DNA of 64,000 nucleotides, from NCBI RefSeq assembly GCF_017745215.1, contig NZ_JAGHZV010000008.1, positions 186,001 through 250,000 on the forward strand, in the 5' to 3' direction. Position 1 is the first letter of the stretch, and the number at the start of each line of letters is the position of its first letter. The DNA is from Sphingomonas sp. (GTDB lineage Bacteria; Pseudomonadota; Alphaproteobacteria; Sphingomonadales; Sphingomonadaceae). The notes beneath the pieces are model-generated. The model made no database searches. It was given only the letters and a program-made list of their open reading frames with translations, and had not been told where the DNA came from. Both the position numbers and the translations under genes were made by a program. Below are positions 42,587-51,354 of this stretch, piece after piece.

Positions 42587-43492
42587 ATGGACCGCTTTCC
42601 CCTGACCCGGGTCGCGCTGCCCACCGGCGTGGAGCTCGACGTCGTCATCGCCGGCTCGCCCGCGAACCCGCCGCTGGTCTTCCTCCACGGCTTCCCCGAA
42701 TCGCATCGCACCTGGCGCTTCCAGATCGAGGAATTCGCCCGCGACCATTATGTCGTGGTGCCCGACCAGCGCGGCTTCGCGAACTCGTCGCGGCCCGAGG
42801 GGGTGGCGAACTACACCCCCGACAAGCCGGTGGGCGACCTGCTCGCGCTCGCCGACCATCTCGGCATCGGCGACTTCACCCTGGTCGGGCATGACTGGGG
42901 CGGTGCGATCGCCTGGATGGCGGCGCTGCAGAACCCGGGGCGGATCAAGCGGCTGATCATCGTCAACGCACCACATCCGCTCGTCTTCCAGAAGACGCTG
43001 CTCGACGATCCCGAGCAGCGCAAGTCGAGCCAGTACATCCGCCGCTTCCGCGACACGACGATCGACCAGGGCCTCGTCGGCGCGGGGCTCGAGCGCTTCT
43101 TCGCGAGCAACTTCACCCAGCATCTGGTCGGCGCGGTCGCGGGCGAGGAAAAGGCGATCTACATGGAGCAATGGGGCCATCCCGGCGCGATGACCTCGAT
43201 GCTCAACTGGTACCGCGCCTCGACGATCGTCGTGCCCGACGCCGAGGGCCATGTGGAACGCCCCGCCTGGATCGACGCGCCCTTCCCGCCGGTGACGCAG
43301 CCGACGCTGGTGATCTGGGGGATGCGCGACAAGGCACTGCTGCCGGTGCAGCTGGAGGGGCTCGACAAGCTCGTGCCCGACCTGACGATCGTGAAGATCG
43401 AGGACGGCGGCCATTTCGTGCCGTGGGAGAAGCCCGAGGCGGTCAATGCGGCGATGCGGGCGTGGTTGGCGGCGCGGGAAGGGACGGCCTAG
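42587..43492 (+). CDS. Alpha/beta hydrolase, epoxide hydrolase-like
   Basis: The 301-residue protein has HGFPESHRTW (oxyanion region), the nucleophile Asp in GHDWGGAI (D103), an acid in GMRDKALLP (D248) and the catalytic His in GGHFVPWEKP (H276). An Asp nucleophile with HGFPES fits soluble epoxide hydrolases or fluoroacetate/haloacid dehalogenases rather than esterases. A strong GAGAGG-type site precedes the ATG. The substrate is unknown. Confidence 0.9.
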   Translation: MDRFPLTRVALPTGVELDVVIAGSPANPPLVFLHGFPESHRTWRFQIEEFARDHYVVVPDQRGFANSSRPEGVANYTPDKPVGDLLALADHLGIGDFTLVGHDWGGAIAWMAALQNPGRIKRLIIVNAPHPLVFQKTLLDDPEQRKSSQYIRRFRDTTIDQGLVGAGLERFFASNFTQHLVGAVAGEEKAIYMEQWGHPGAMTSMLNWYRASTIVVPDAEGHVERPAWIDAPFPPVTQPTLVIWGMRDKALLPVQLEGLDKLVPDLTIVKIEDGGHFVPWEKPEAVNAAMRAWLAAREGTA

Positions 43493-43510
43493 CGCCGCGC
43501 CCTTTTAAGC

Positions 43511-43652
43511 CGTCATCCCGGCGAAAGCAGGGACCCAGGGTTGCAGAGGATTGCTGGGTGAACAGCGCCCCGCGCTGTTCAGGCCATGCTGGGAGCATGG
43601 CCGACCCGGCAATCGCTCGTGGCCCTGGGTCCCGGCTTTCGCCGGGATGACG
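43511..43652. repeat. REP-like palindromic element, copy 6, with extra inverted-repeat module
   Basis: The outer arms are those of the family (one mismatch, AAAGCAGG). The centre carries about 64 extra bases (43550-43613) bounded by ATTGCTGGGT / ACCCGGCAAT. Inside lie two further hairpins, GAACAGCGC/GCGCTGTTC (43560-43580) and GGCCATGCT/AGCATGGCC (43582-43602). It lies between the convergent epoxide hydrolase and DUF2332 genes. Confidence 0.9.
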
Positions 43653-43670
43653 ACTGAGTATCGGAGCAGA

Positions 43671-44726
43671 TCAGCGCCCCGCCCACTCCACCCACGCCCC
43701 ATGCGCGTGCGCGGTGCCGAGCAGGTGCGGCGCGCCGTCGCCCGGCCAGTGGCGGACGACCAGCTCGTGGCGGAAGTTGTTGCGGTTGGCTTCGAGCATG
43801 ATCCAGGCGAGAGGCCGCTCCGGAGTCGCGGCGGCGCCGGCCGCTTCCATCGCCGCGGTGACGCGCGCCTGGCTGGCGGCGGGGACATATTGCCAGACGA
43901 TCGAGTGCATCAGCACGCGCGTCGTGCCCTCTGCCTGGGGCCGGGCGAGTTCGGCCTCGACGAAGTCGGCGGCGTCGGCCTTCACCAGCAGGGGCGCACG
44001 CTCCGACGCCAGCCGCGCCGCCGCTTCCAGCCGCTGGAAGCGCTGCGTCGCCTCGGGCCAGACATAGGCCCTGAGGCGCGCCAGCCGCTTGGGATCGGTC
44101 AGGTCGATCGGCTCGACGTCGCAGCCGCGCAAGCCCGCGAAGCCCCAGCCCGCCGGCACCGCGGGCGGCGGACTGCCGCGCCATTCGGGCTCGAGCAGCA
44201 TCGGCGACTCGGCCGGCCCGACCTCGACGCCGCCGAGCCGGTAGCGATAGCGGTCGATCATCAGGTTGATCCCCGCGCTCGACCCGATCTCCAGGCAATC
44301 CCAGCGCGGCGGCAGGCCCTTCGCCGCCAGCCACAGCATCGCGGCGACGTAATTGGCCGAACGCCCCGCCTCGTTGGTCTGCGGTGGCCCGTCGAGCCAG
44401 GGGAGCAGCGCGGCATCGTGCGCGGCGATCGCTTCGGCGACCAGCGCGTCCGCCTGCGCCATCGCCTCGGGCTCGCCGCGGTAGAGCGGCTCGAGCGCCG
44501 GCGCCTCGCCTCGCTGGACCAGCGCGTGCATCCCGCCCGCCGCGCGCAGCGGCAACGCGTCGGCGAGCGGCGCCCCCCACCATTCGCGGATCCGCCGGAG
44601 AAATTCGCCCGGTCCGTCGAGCCCGGCGAGCACCCCGCCGACCACCGCCGCGGTCACCGGCGCGCCGTTGGCGAGGCAATAGCCGACCTGATTCTGGAAT
44701 GCGCTTCTGACTTCGGCTTCGCTCAT
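43671..44726 (-). CDS. DUF2332 family protein
   Basis: The 351-residue protein matches DUF2332: AFQNQVGYCLANGAPV near the start, NEAGRSANYVAAMLWLA, LEIGSSAGINLMIDRYRYRLGG (methyltransferase-like glycine loop), GCDVEPIDLTDP and VLMHSIVWQYVP. The fold looks like a class I methyltransferase, but activity is unproven. I chose ATG 44726, seven bases after GGAGGT; a GTG nine bases upstream overlaps that site. It is divergent from hisG across 65 bases. Confidence 0.88.
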   Translation of the reverse strand: MSEAEVRSAFQNQVGYCLANGAPVTAAVVGGVLAGLDGPGEFLRRIREWWGAPLADALPLRAAGGMHALVQRGEAPALEPLYRGEPEAMAQADALVAEAIAAHDAALLPWLDGPPQTNEAGRSANYVAAMLWLAAKGLPPRWDCLEIGSSAGINLMIDRYRYRLGGVEVGPAESPMLLEPEWRGSPPPAVPAGWGFAGLRGCDVEPIDLTDPKRLARLRAYVWPEATQRFQRLEAAARLASERAPLLVKADAADFVEAELARPQAEGTTRVLMHSIVWQYVPAASQARVTAAMEAAGAAATPERPLAWIMLEANRNNFRHELVVRHWPGDGAPHLLGTAHAHGAWVEWAGR

Positions 44727-44791
44727 CTGTCCCACCTCCGCTCGCGCGGCGTGTTGCGCCTGCGGGTCCCCGCAAGTAAAGCCCCCCGCCG

Positions 44792-45451
44792 ATGGCCGAA
44801 CCGCTGATCCTCGCCGTGCCCAAGGGGCGCATCCTCGAAGAGGCGCTGCCTTTGCTCGCGCGCGTCGGAATCGTGCCCGAGCCCGCCTTCGCCGACGAAG
44901 GCAGCCGCGCGCTGCGCTTCACCACCGACAATCCGGCGATCGACCTGATCCGCGTGCGCGCCTTCGACGTCGCGACCTTCGTCGCGCATGGCGCCGCGCA
45001 GCTCGGCATCGTCGGCTCGGACGTGCTCGCCGAGTTCGACTATTCGGAGCTCTACGCGCCGGTCGACCTGGGCATCGGCCATTGCCGCCTGTCGGTCGCC
45101 GAGCCCGCCGACATGGCGGCGCAGGACGATCCGCGCGGCTGGAGCCACGTCCGCATCGCGACGAAGTATCCGCACGTCACGCGCCGCCATTTCGAGGCGC
45201 GCGGGGTGCAGGCGGAGTGCGTCAAATTGAACGGCGCGATGGAGCTGGCGCCGGTGCTGGGCCTGGCGCCGCGGATCGTCGACTTGGTCTCCTCGGGGCG
45301 GACGCTCAAGGAGAACGGCCTGGTCGAGGTCGAAGTCATCTCGCAGGTGACCTCGCGGCTCGTCGTCAATCGCGCGGCCTTCAAGACGCGGCCCGAGGTC
45401 GTGCCCCTGGTCGACGCCTTCCGCCGCGCGGTGGAAAGGGTGCCGGCATGA
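44792..45451 (+). CDS. hisG: ATP phosphoribosyltransferase, short form
   Basis: The 219-residue protein catalyses the first step of histidine synthesis, joining PRPP and ATP. It has [18 protein letters not shown] at the N-terminus, [11 protein letters not shown], and [27 protein letters not shown] with the PRPP-binding region. It lacks the C-terminal regulatory domain (long form is about 300), so it should need HisZ; no hisZ is in the window. It overlaps hisD by four bases. Confidence 0.95.
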   Translation: MAEPLILAVPKGRILEEALPLLARVGIVPEPAFADEGSRALRFTTDNPAIDLIRVRAFDVATFVAHGAAQLGIVGSDVLAEFDYSELYAPVDLGIGHCRLSVAEPADMAAQDDPRGWSHVRIATKYPHVTRRHFEARGVQAECVKLNGAMELAPVLGLAPRIVDLVSSGRTLKENGLVEVEVISQVTSRLVVNRAAFKTRPEVVPLVDAFRRAVERVPA

Positions 45452-46737
45452 TCCGCCTCGACGCCTCGACCCCCGACTTCGGCCCGGCCTTCGACGCGCT
45501 GGTCAATGCGCGGCGCGAAGCCGACGAGGATGTCGCGCGCGACGTCGCCGCGATCATCTCGCGCGTCCGCAACGAAGGCGACACGGCGCTGCGCGACCTG
45601 ACCAAGCGCTTCGATGGCCACGACCTCGACGGCACCGGCTGGCGGATCGACCGCACCGAGACGCTCGCGGCGTTCGAGAGCCTCGACTCGAAGCTGCGCG
45701 ACGCGCTCGAGCTCGCGGCCGAGCGGATCGCGGCCTATCATGTGAAACAGAAGCCCGAGGACAGCGAGGCGATCGACGACGCCGGCGTCCGCCTCGGCGC
45801 GCGCTGGCGGGCGGTGGAGGCGGCAGGCGTCTACGTCCCCGGCGGGCGCGCCGCCTATCCGAGCTCGGTGCTGATGAACGCGATCCCCGCCAAGGCCGCG
45901 GGGGTCGAGCGGCTGGTGATGGTTACGCCCACACCCAGGGGCGAGACCAACCCGCTCGTCCTCGCCGCCGCGCACATCGGCGGCGTCGACGAGATCTGGC
46001 GGATCGGCGGCGCGCAGGCGATCGCCGCGCTCGCTTACGGCACGTCGAGCATCGCACCGGTCGACGTGATTACCGGCCCGGGCAACGCCTGGGTCGCCGA
46101 GGCCAAGCGCCAGCTCTACGGCGTGGTCGGCATCGACATGGTCGCGGGGCCGAGCGAGATCGTCGTCGTCGCCGATCGCCACAACGACCCGGACTGGATC
46201 GCCGCCGACCTGCTGAGTCAGGCCGAGCACGACCCGACCAGCCAGTCGATCCTGTTCACCGACGATGCGGACTTTGCCGACGCGGTGGCCGACGCGGTCG
46301 AGCGCCAGCTCGGCGAGCTCGCAACGCAGGCGACCGCGCGCGCGAGCTGGGAGGCGAACGGTGCGATCGTCCTCGTGCCGACGCTCGACGCGGCGCTGCC
46401 CCTGGTCGACCGGCTCGCGCCCGAGCATCTCGAGCTGGCGTGCGAGCGTGCCGAGGGACTGTTCGAGCGCGTCCGCCATGCTGGATCCATATTCATCGGC
46501 CGGCATACCCCCGAAGCGATCGGCGACTATGTCGCAGGGCCGAACCACGTCCTCCCCACCGGCCGCCGCGCGCGCTTCGCCTCGGGGCTGTCGGTGCTCG
46601 ACTTCATGAAGCGCACCAGCTTCCTGAGCCTCGACTCGGCCAGCCTGGCGGCGATCGGCCCCGCCGCAGTGGCGCTTGCCGAGGCCGAGGGGCTGCCGGC
46701 GCATGCGAAGTCGGTCGCGATCCGTTTGAACCGCTAA
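45448..46737 (+). CDS. hisD: Histidinol dehydrogenase
   Basis: The 429-residue Zn2+ enzyme oxidises L-histidinol to histidine with two NAD+. Conserved parts are [60 protein letters not shown] and [11 protein letters not shown] with a zinc-site His (H261). The catalytic pair is E326-H327 in PEHLEL, at the same numbers as in E. coli HisD. Translationally coupled to hisG. Confidence 0.96.
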   Translation: MIRLDASTPDFGPAFDALVNARREADEDVARDVAAIISRVRNEGDTALRDLTKRFDGHDLDGTGWRIDRTETLAAFESLDSKLRDALELAAERIAAYHVKQKPEDSEAIDDAGVRLGARWRAVEAAGVYVPGGRAAYPSSVLMNAIPAKAAGVERLVMVTPTPRGETNPLVLAAAHIGGVDEIWRIGGAQAIAALAYGTSSIAPVDVITGPGNAWVAEAKRQLYGVVGIDMVAGPSEIVVVADRHNDPDWIAADLLSQAEHDPTSQSILFTDDADFADAVADAVERQLGELATQATARASWEANGAIVLVPTLDAALPLVDRLAPEHLELACERAEGLFERVRHAGSIFIGRHTPEAIGDYVAGPNHVLPTGRRARFASGLSVLDFMKRTSFLSLDSASLAAIGPAAVALAEAEGLPAHAKSVAIRLNR

Positions 46738-46789
46738 ATCCGGTCCGCCCTTCGACAGCCCGGGGCGGACGGTCTAACAAGAGAAAACC

Positions 46790-47254
46790 ATGCCCAGCCC
46801 CCATGCCCGTTCCCGTTCTAAGGCCCGTGCCGCGTCGCGTCTCGCGGCGGTACAGGCGCTCTACCAGCAGGAGATGGAGGGCACGCCGATCCTGGTGCTG
46901 CTCACCGAATTCCACCAGCACCGCCTGGGCGCGACGATCGAGGACGTCGAATATGCCGACGCCGACGCCGCCTTCTTCGACGACGTCGTGAAAGGCGTCG
47001 ACGCGCGCCGCAGCGAGATCGACGCGCTGATCGCCTCGAAGCTTTCGGCCGAATGGACGATCGAGCGGCTCGACCGCCCGATGCGCCAGATCCTGCGCGC
47101 CGGTACCTACGAGCTGCTCGCCCGCGTCGACGTGCCGGTGGGCGCGGTGATCAGCGAGTATCTCGACGTCACCGACGCTTTCTACGACCGGCGCGAGAAG
47201 GGGTTCGTCAACGGGCTGCTGGATGCGGTGGCGAAGCAGGTTCGTGACAAATAA
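46790..47254 (+). CDS. nusB: Transcription antitermination factor NusB
   Basis: The 154-residue protein is an all-helical NusB: RLAAVQALYQQEMEG at helix 1, then SEWT-like AEWTIERLDRPMRQILRAGTYEL, VISEYLDVTDAFYDRREKGFVNGLLDAVAK. It binds boxA RNA with NusE in rRNA antitermination. It lies 52 bases after hisD. In many sphingomonads thiL follows directly; here two small genes intervene. Confidence 0.95.
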   Translation: MPSPHARSRSKARAASRLAAVQALYQQEMEGTPILVLLTEFHQHRLGATIEDVEYADADAAFFDDVVKGVDARRSEIDALIASKLSAEWTIERLDRPMRQILRAGTYELLARVDVPVGAVISEYLDVTDAFYDRREKGFVNGLLDAVAKQVRDK

Positions 47255-47300
47255 CGACAAGCTGCTATCGTCGCGGGGTTAGCCCAAGTCGGAGTATCTC

Positions 47301-47792
47301 ATGCCCGACCCAAGCCCCCAACTAGAAGCGGCGAAGCGTCAAGAAGTACCGGCTCAAGCCCCCCGCGCCGCTCCGAAGGCGAGTTGGAAGATTTTTCCTC
47401 TTCGATCCGCGCGCGTCGCGCCACCCCCGAGCCTCGCTCAAGAGGCAGAGGCGCTGATTGCGCAGGGAGACCCCGATTCCGTGGAGCGACGTGCCGCCAG
47501 GCTCGATCTTGTCGACAGTAAGCTGGACTATCTCCGTTACGCCCGTCAGTGCCGAGCCACCCACAAGACGGCGGAAGAAATCGCAAAATTCGGCAGCGGA
47601 TCGCTGTTCGGCGCGACGGCCCTCCTGCTCTTGACCACATCCGCCGCGCCGCTTGTCGCCGGAACGGCCGGCCTCACGTTGCTATTGTTTCTGGGGGGCA
47701 CTACAATAGCGAGCATGTTTGACCGAAAGTCCGCTCAATGGGAGCATAAGGCTGCGCGGATCGACGCAGTGCTCGCCGAAGCGGATCGGTAG
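47301..47792 (+). CDS. Hypothetical protein with hydrophobic hairpin
   Basis: The protein has 163 residues. A basic/Pro-rich N-terminus and a helical AEALIAQGDPDSVERRAARLDLVDSKL (possible coiled coil) precede two adjacent membrane segments (about 102-118 and 120-138, FGATALLLLTTSAAPLV and GTAGLTLLLFLGGTTIA). A charged C-terminal helix follows. GC content is lower than in nusB and hppA and codon choice is less biased. With the next small gene it looks like an insertion between nusB and thiL. I do not recognise the family. Confidence 0.65.
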   Translation: MPDPSPQLEAAKRQEVPAQAPRAAPKASWKIFPLRSARVAPPPSLAQEAEALIAQGDPDSVERRAARLDLVDSKLDYLRYARQCRATHKTAEEIAKFGSGSLFGATALLLLTTSAAPLVAGTAGLTLLLFLGGTTIASMFDRKSAQWEHKAARIDAVLAEADR

Positions 47793-47802
47793 GAGTTTAG
47801 CC

Positions 47803-47919
47803 GTGGCGAATACCATTTTCATTGTGGCGGTGTGCGTAACGGTCGCGAGCTTCGCCGTGCTGGGCGCTCTGTATCTCAATTTGAAGCGCCTCGAACCGAA
47901 GGGTGCTGGCGAACGTTGA
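47803..47919 (+). CDS. Small single-pass membrane protein (38 residues)
   Basis: A GTG start with AGGAG seven bases upstream opens a 38-codon frame: one hydrophobic helix (residues about 4-24, IFIVAVCVTVASFAVLGALY) and a basic tail NLKRLEPKGAGER. It follows the hypothetical gene by ten bases and ends 24 bases before the proposed thiL start. The ribosome site and clean topology favour a real gene. Function unknown. Confidence 0.5.
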   Translation: MANTIFIVAVCVTVASFAVLGALYLNLKRLEPKGAGER

Positions 47920-47943
47920 ACGTGAGCCGGAAGCACTAAGCCA

Positions 47944-48807
47944 CTGACTGAAGCCGAATTCATCGCCGCCCTACGCACGCTCCCCTTGGCCCTTGGAGCG
48001 GCGGAGTTGCAGGACGACGCCGCCACCCTCGCCCTCGGCGGCGAGACGCTGATCCTCACCCACGACATGATCGCCGAGGGGGTGCATTACTTCCCCGGCA
48101 CCGATCCCGCCGACATCGCCTGGAAGCTCGTCGCGGTGAATCTCTCCGATCTGGCGTCGAAAGGCGCCGCGCCGCTCGGCGTGCTGATCGGGGCGAGCCT
48201 TACCGAAGGCGCCGAGCGCTTCGTCGAGGGGCTGCGCGACGTGCTCACGCGCTTCGAGGTGGCGCTGCTCGGCGGGGACACGATCAAGCCCGCGGGCCCC
48301 GCCGCCTTCGGCTGTACCGCGATCGGGCGCGCGACCGGTCCCGTGCCGGTGCGCGGCGGCGCGAAGCCGGGCGATATGCTGTGGGTCTGCGGGACGATCG
48401 GCGCAGCGATGCTCGGCTTCGAGGCGGCGAAGCGCGGCGAGCGCGACGAGACCTATCTCCGCCCGACGCCACTGCTCGCGGAGGGCCAGGCGCTCGCCGC
48501 GCACGTCCATGCGATGATGGACGTGTCCGACGGCCTGCTCCTCGACGCGCGCCGCATGGCCGAGGCGAGCGGCTGCACCGCCGCGATCGAGCTCGGCGCC
48601 ATCCCCTTCCCCGCCGCTCTGCCCGCCGACCGCCGTCTCGCCGCGGCGAGCTGGGGCGACGACTATGCGCTGCTCTTCGCCTCACCGCCCGGCTTCGCGC
48701 CGCCGGTCGCCGCCGCGCGGATCGGTACGATGCTCCCCGCCGGCCCGGCGCCGCTGCTCGTCGATGGCGTTCCCCCCGCGGGCCCGCTGGGCTATCGGCA
48801 CGGCTGA
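47944..48807 (+). CDS. thiL: Thiamine-monophosphate kinase, apparent CTG start
   Basis: The 287-residue enzyme phosphorylates thiamine monophosphate to the diphosphate. It has [30 protein letters not shown] (metal/ATP region), [38 protein letters not shown] and [20 protein letters not shown]. Family N-terminal character ([14 protein letters not shown]) begins at the CTG of 47944-47946 with no ATG, GTG or TTG upstream before the TGA at 47923. The first usual codon, TTG 47986, would remove this helix. So either CTG is used, an ATG was mutated, or the base call is wrong. Confidence 0.88.
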   Translation: MTEAEFIAALRTLPLALGAAELQDDAATLALGGETLILTHDMIAEGVHYFPGTDPADIAWKLVAVNLSDLASKGAAPLGVLIGASLTEGAERFVEGLRDVLTRFEVALLGGDTIKPAGPAAFGCTAIGRATGPVPVRGGAKPGDMLWVCGTIGAAMLGFEAAKRGERDETYLRPTPLLAEGQALAAHVHAMMDVSDGLLLDARRMAEASGCTAAIELGAIPFPAALPADRRLAAASWGDDYALLFASPPGFAPPVAAARIGTMLPAGPAPLLVDGVPPAGPLGYRHG

Positions 48808-48818
48808 GAGCCGGGTGC

Positions 48819-48846
48819 TTGCGCTGTTGTGCAGCCCCTCTATACC
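48819..48846 (+). promoter_or_regulatory. Probable promoter of hppA
   Basis: TTGCGC (48819) and TATACC (48841) are separated by 16 bases, about 80 bases upstream of the hppA start codon and just after thiL. It is the best sigma-70-like pair in this gap. Inference from pattern and spacing. Confidence 0.4.
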
Positions 48847-48923
48847 CTCCCCACCGAAAACATTCGGGACGCCGCCGAAAGAGCGGAGATCCAATCAGAT
48901 TACCTAGGGGAAGGGTTCAACAC

Positions 48924-51152
48924 ATGCCGATAGTCTATATCGCCATAGCGTGCGGCATCGTCGCCGTGCTCTACGGCGTAATGACCAGCCTGCAGGTCCT
49001 GAAAGCGCCGGCTGGAAACGAGAAGATGCAAAGCATCGCCGCCGCCATCCAGGAAGGCGCCAAGGCCTATCTCGGCCGCCAGTACCGCACCATCGCCATC
49101 GTCGGCATCGTCGTCGCGGTCATCCTGTTCTTCACGCTCGGACTGCTCTCCACCGTCGCCTTCCTGATCGGCGCGGTGCTGTCGGGCGTCGCGGGCTATG
49201 TCGGCATGAACATCTCGGTGCGCGCCAACGTCCGCACCGCCGAGGCTGCGCGCGGATCGCTCCAGGGCGGCCTCACCCTCGCCTTCCGCTCGGGCGCCGT
49301 CACCGGCATGCTCGTGGCGGGCCTGGGGCTGCTCTCGATCGCGCTGCTCTTCTGGTTCCTCGTCGGCTTCCGCGGCCTGGCCCCCAACGACCATGAGGTC
49401 CCGGCGGCGCTCATGGCGCTTGCCTTCGGCGCCTCGCTGATCTCGATCTTCGCTCGCCTCGGTGGCGGTATCTTCACCAAGGCCGCCGACGTCGGCGCCG
49501 ACCTGGTCGGCAAGGTCGAGGCCGGCATCCCCGAGGACGATCCTCGCAACCCCGCCGTGATCGCCGACAACGTCGGCGACAATGTCGGCGATTGCGCCGG
49601 CATGGCAGCCGATCTGTTCGAGACCTATGTCGTGACGCTGGGCATCACGATGGCGTCGATCGCGCTGTCGGTGAAGGGCGTGAGCAGCGAAACGATGCTG
49701 CATCTGATGGCGTTGCCGCTGCTCGTCGGCGGCGTGTGCGTGATCACCTCGATCATCGGCACCTACTTCGTGCGGCTGGGCAAGAGCCAGTCGATCATGG
49801 GCGCGCTCTACAAGGGCTTCATCGTCACCGCGGTGCTCTCGGTCCCGGCGATCTGGTGGGCGACGAGCTACGCGCTCGGCGACCTCTCCGCCACGATCGG
49901 CGGCACGCCGGCCGCGGTCGACACCGCGCTGACGCCCGAGGCGCAGATCGGCATGGCGGCGGCGGTTGGTCCGGCCTTCACCGGCTGGCAGCTGTTCGCC
50001 TGCATGATGATCGGCCTGGTCGTCACCGGGCTCTTGGTCTGGATCACCGAATATTACACAGGCACGCAATATCGCCCGGTCAAGTCGATCGCCAAGGCCT
50101 CGGTCACCGGGCACGGCACCAACGTCATCCAGGGCCTGGCGATCAGCCTCGAGTCGACCGCGCTGCCGACGCTGGTGATCGTGGTCGCGGTGATCGCGAC
50201 CTACCTCATCGCCGGGATCATCGGCATCGCCTTCGCCGCCACCTCGCTGCTCGCGCTCGCGGGCATGGTCGTCGCGCTCGACGCCTATGGCCCGGTGACC
50301 GACAATGCCGGCGGCATCGCCGAGATGGCGGGGCTGGAGGACGAGGTCCGCAAGAAGACCGACGCGCTCGACGCGGTGGGCAACACCACCAAGGCCGTCA
50401 CCAAGGGCTATGCCATCGGCTCGGCCGCGCTCGCCGCGCTCGTTCTGTTCGGCGCCTATACGACCGACCTGAAGAAGTACTTCCCCGACGCCGGCAACGA
50501 CGCGGGCCTCTTCAGCCTGTCGAGCCCCTATGTCGTCGTGGGCCTCCTCCTCGGCGCGCTGCTGCCCTATCTGTTCGGCGCCTTCGGCATGACCGCCGTG
50601 GGCCGTGCGGCGGGGGCAGTGGTCGAGGACGTCCGTAACCAGTTCCGGAACAACCCCGGCATCATGGAAGGCACCAGCAAGCCTGACTATGGCCACACCG
50701 TGGACATCGTCACCAAGGCGGCGATCAAGGAGATGATCGTCCCTTCGCTGCTGCCGGTGCTGGCGCCGATCGTGGTCTATTTCGCGATCTCGTTCGTCGC
50801 CGCAACCTTCGCGCCGGCGGACATCGGCCATTACACCTCGCCGGAAGCCTATGGCCAGGCGCAGGGCTTCGCCGCGGTCGGCGCGCTGCTGCTCGGCGTG
50901 ATCGTCTCGGGGCTGTTCGTCGCCATCTCGATGACCTCGGGCGGCGGCGCCTGGGACAATGCCAAGAAGTATATCGAGGACGGCAACTTCGGCGGCAAGG
51001 GCTCGGAAGCCCATAAGGCCGCGGTCACCGGCGACACGGTGGGCGACCCGTACAAGGATACGGCGGGCCCGGCGGTGAACCCGATGATCAAGATCACCAA
51101 CATCGTCGCGCTGCTGCTGCTTGCAGCGCTCGCCGCGAACGCGGCGGGCTGA
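48924..51152 (+). CDS. hppA: K+-independent H+-translocating membrane pyrophosphatase
   Basis: The 742-residue protein has about 16 membrane helices. It couples pyrophosphate hydrolysis to proton export across the inner membrane. Diagnostic parts are [45 protein letters not shown] (acidic substrate loops, in pieces) and [19 protein letters not shown] carries the lysine that marks the K+-independent class (Ala in K+-dependent enzymes), so proton rather than sodium pumping without potassium need is expected. AGGG precedes ATG 48924. Confidence 0.96.
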   Translation: MPIVYIAIACGIVAVLYGVMTSLQVLKAPAGNEKMQSIAAAIQEGAKAYLGRQYRTIAIVGIVVAVILFFTLGLLSTVAFLIGAVLSGVAGYVGMNISVRANVRTAEAARGSLQGGLTLAFRSGAVTGMLVAGLGLLSIALLFWFLVGFRGLAPNDHEVPAALMALAFGASLISIFARLGGGIFTKAADVGADLVGKVEAGIPEDDPRNPAVIADNVGDNVGDCAGMAADLFETYVVTLGITMASIALSVKGVSSETMLHLMALPLLVGGVCVITSIIGTYFVRLGKSQSIMGALYKGFIVTAVLSVPAIWWATSYALGDLSATIGGTPAAVDTALTPEAQIGMAAAVGPAFTGWQLFACMMIGLVVTGLLVWITEYYTGTQYRPVKSIAKASVTGHGTNVIQGLAISLESTALPTLVIVVAVIATYLIAGIIGIAFAATSLLALAGMVVALDAYGPVTDNAGGIAEMAGLEDEVRKKTDALDAVGNTTKAVTKGYAIGSAALAALVLFGAYTTDLKKYFPDAGNDAGLFSLSSPYVVVGLLLGALLPYLFGAFGMTAVGRAAGAVVEDVRNQFRNNPGIMEGTSKPDYGHTVDIVTKAAIKEMIVPSLLPVLAPIVVYFAISFVAATFAPADIGHYTSPEAYGQAQGFAAVGALLLGVIVSGLFVAISMTSGGGAWDNAKKYIEDGNFGGKGSEAHKAAVTGDTVGDPYKDTAGPAVNPMIKITNIVALLLLAALAANAAG

Positions 51153-51242
51153 CCGCCGGCCGCCTCGCGCGGAACCAGGGCCGCCGCTCTCCCCCCGGGG
51201 AGGGCGGCGGTCTCTTATTGAGGGGGTCCGGTTTGAATAAAC

Positions 51243-51323
51243 CGTCATCCCGGCGAAAGCCGGGACCCAGGGCCGCGAGCGATGTCCTCTGCAACCCTGG
51301 GTCCCGGCTTCGCCGGGATGACG
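51243..51323. repeat. REP-like palindromic intergenic element, copy 7
   Basis: The arms CGTCATCCCGGCGAAAGCC and GGCTTCGCCGGGATGACG pair with one deletion. The centre (GCGAGCGATGTCCT) runs in reverse orientation, as in copy 1. It lies between convergent hppA and the VIT-domain gene. Confidence 0.9.
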
Positions 51324-51354
51324 ATTCTGGATCGGATCGCGCCCGGTCCGGTGG

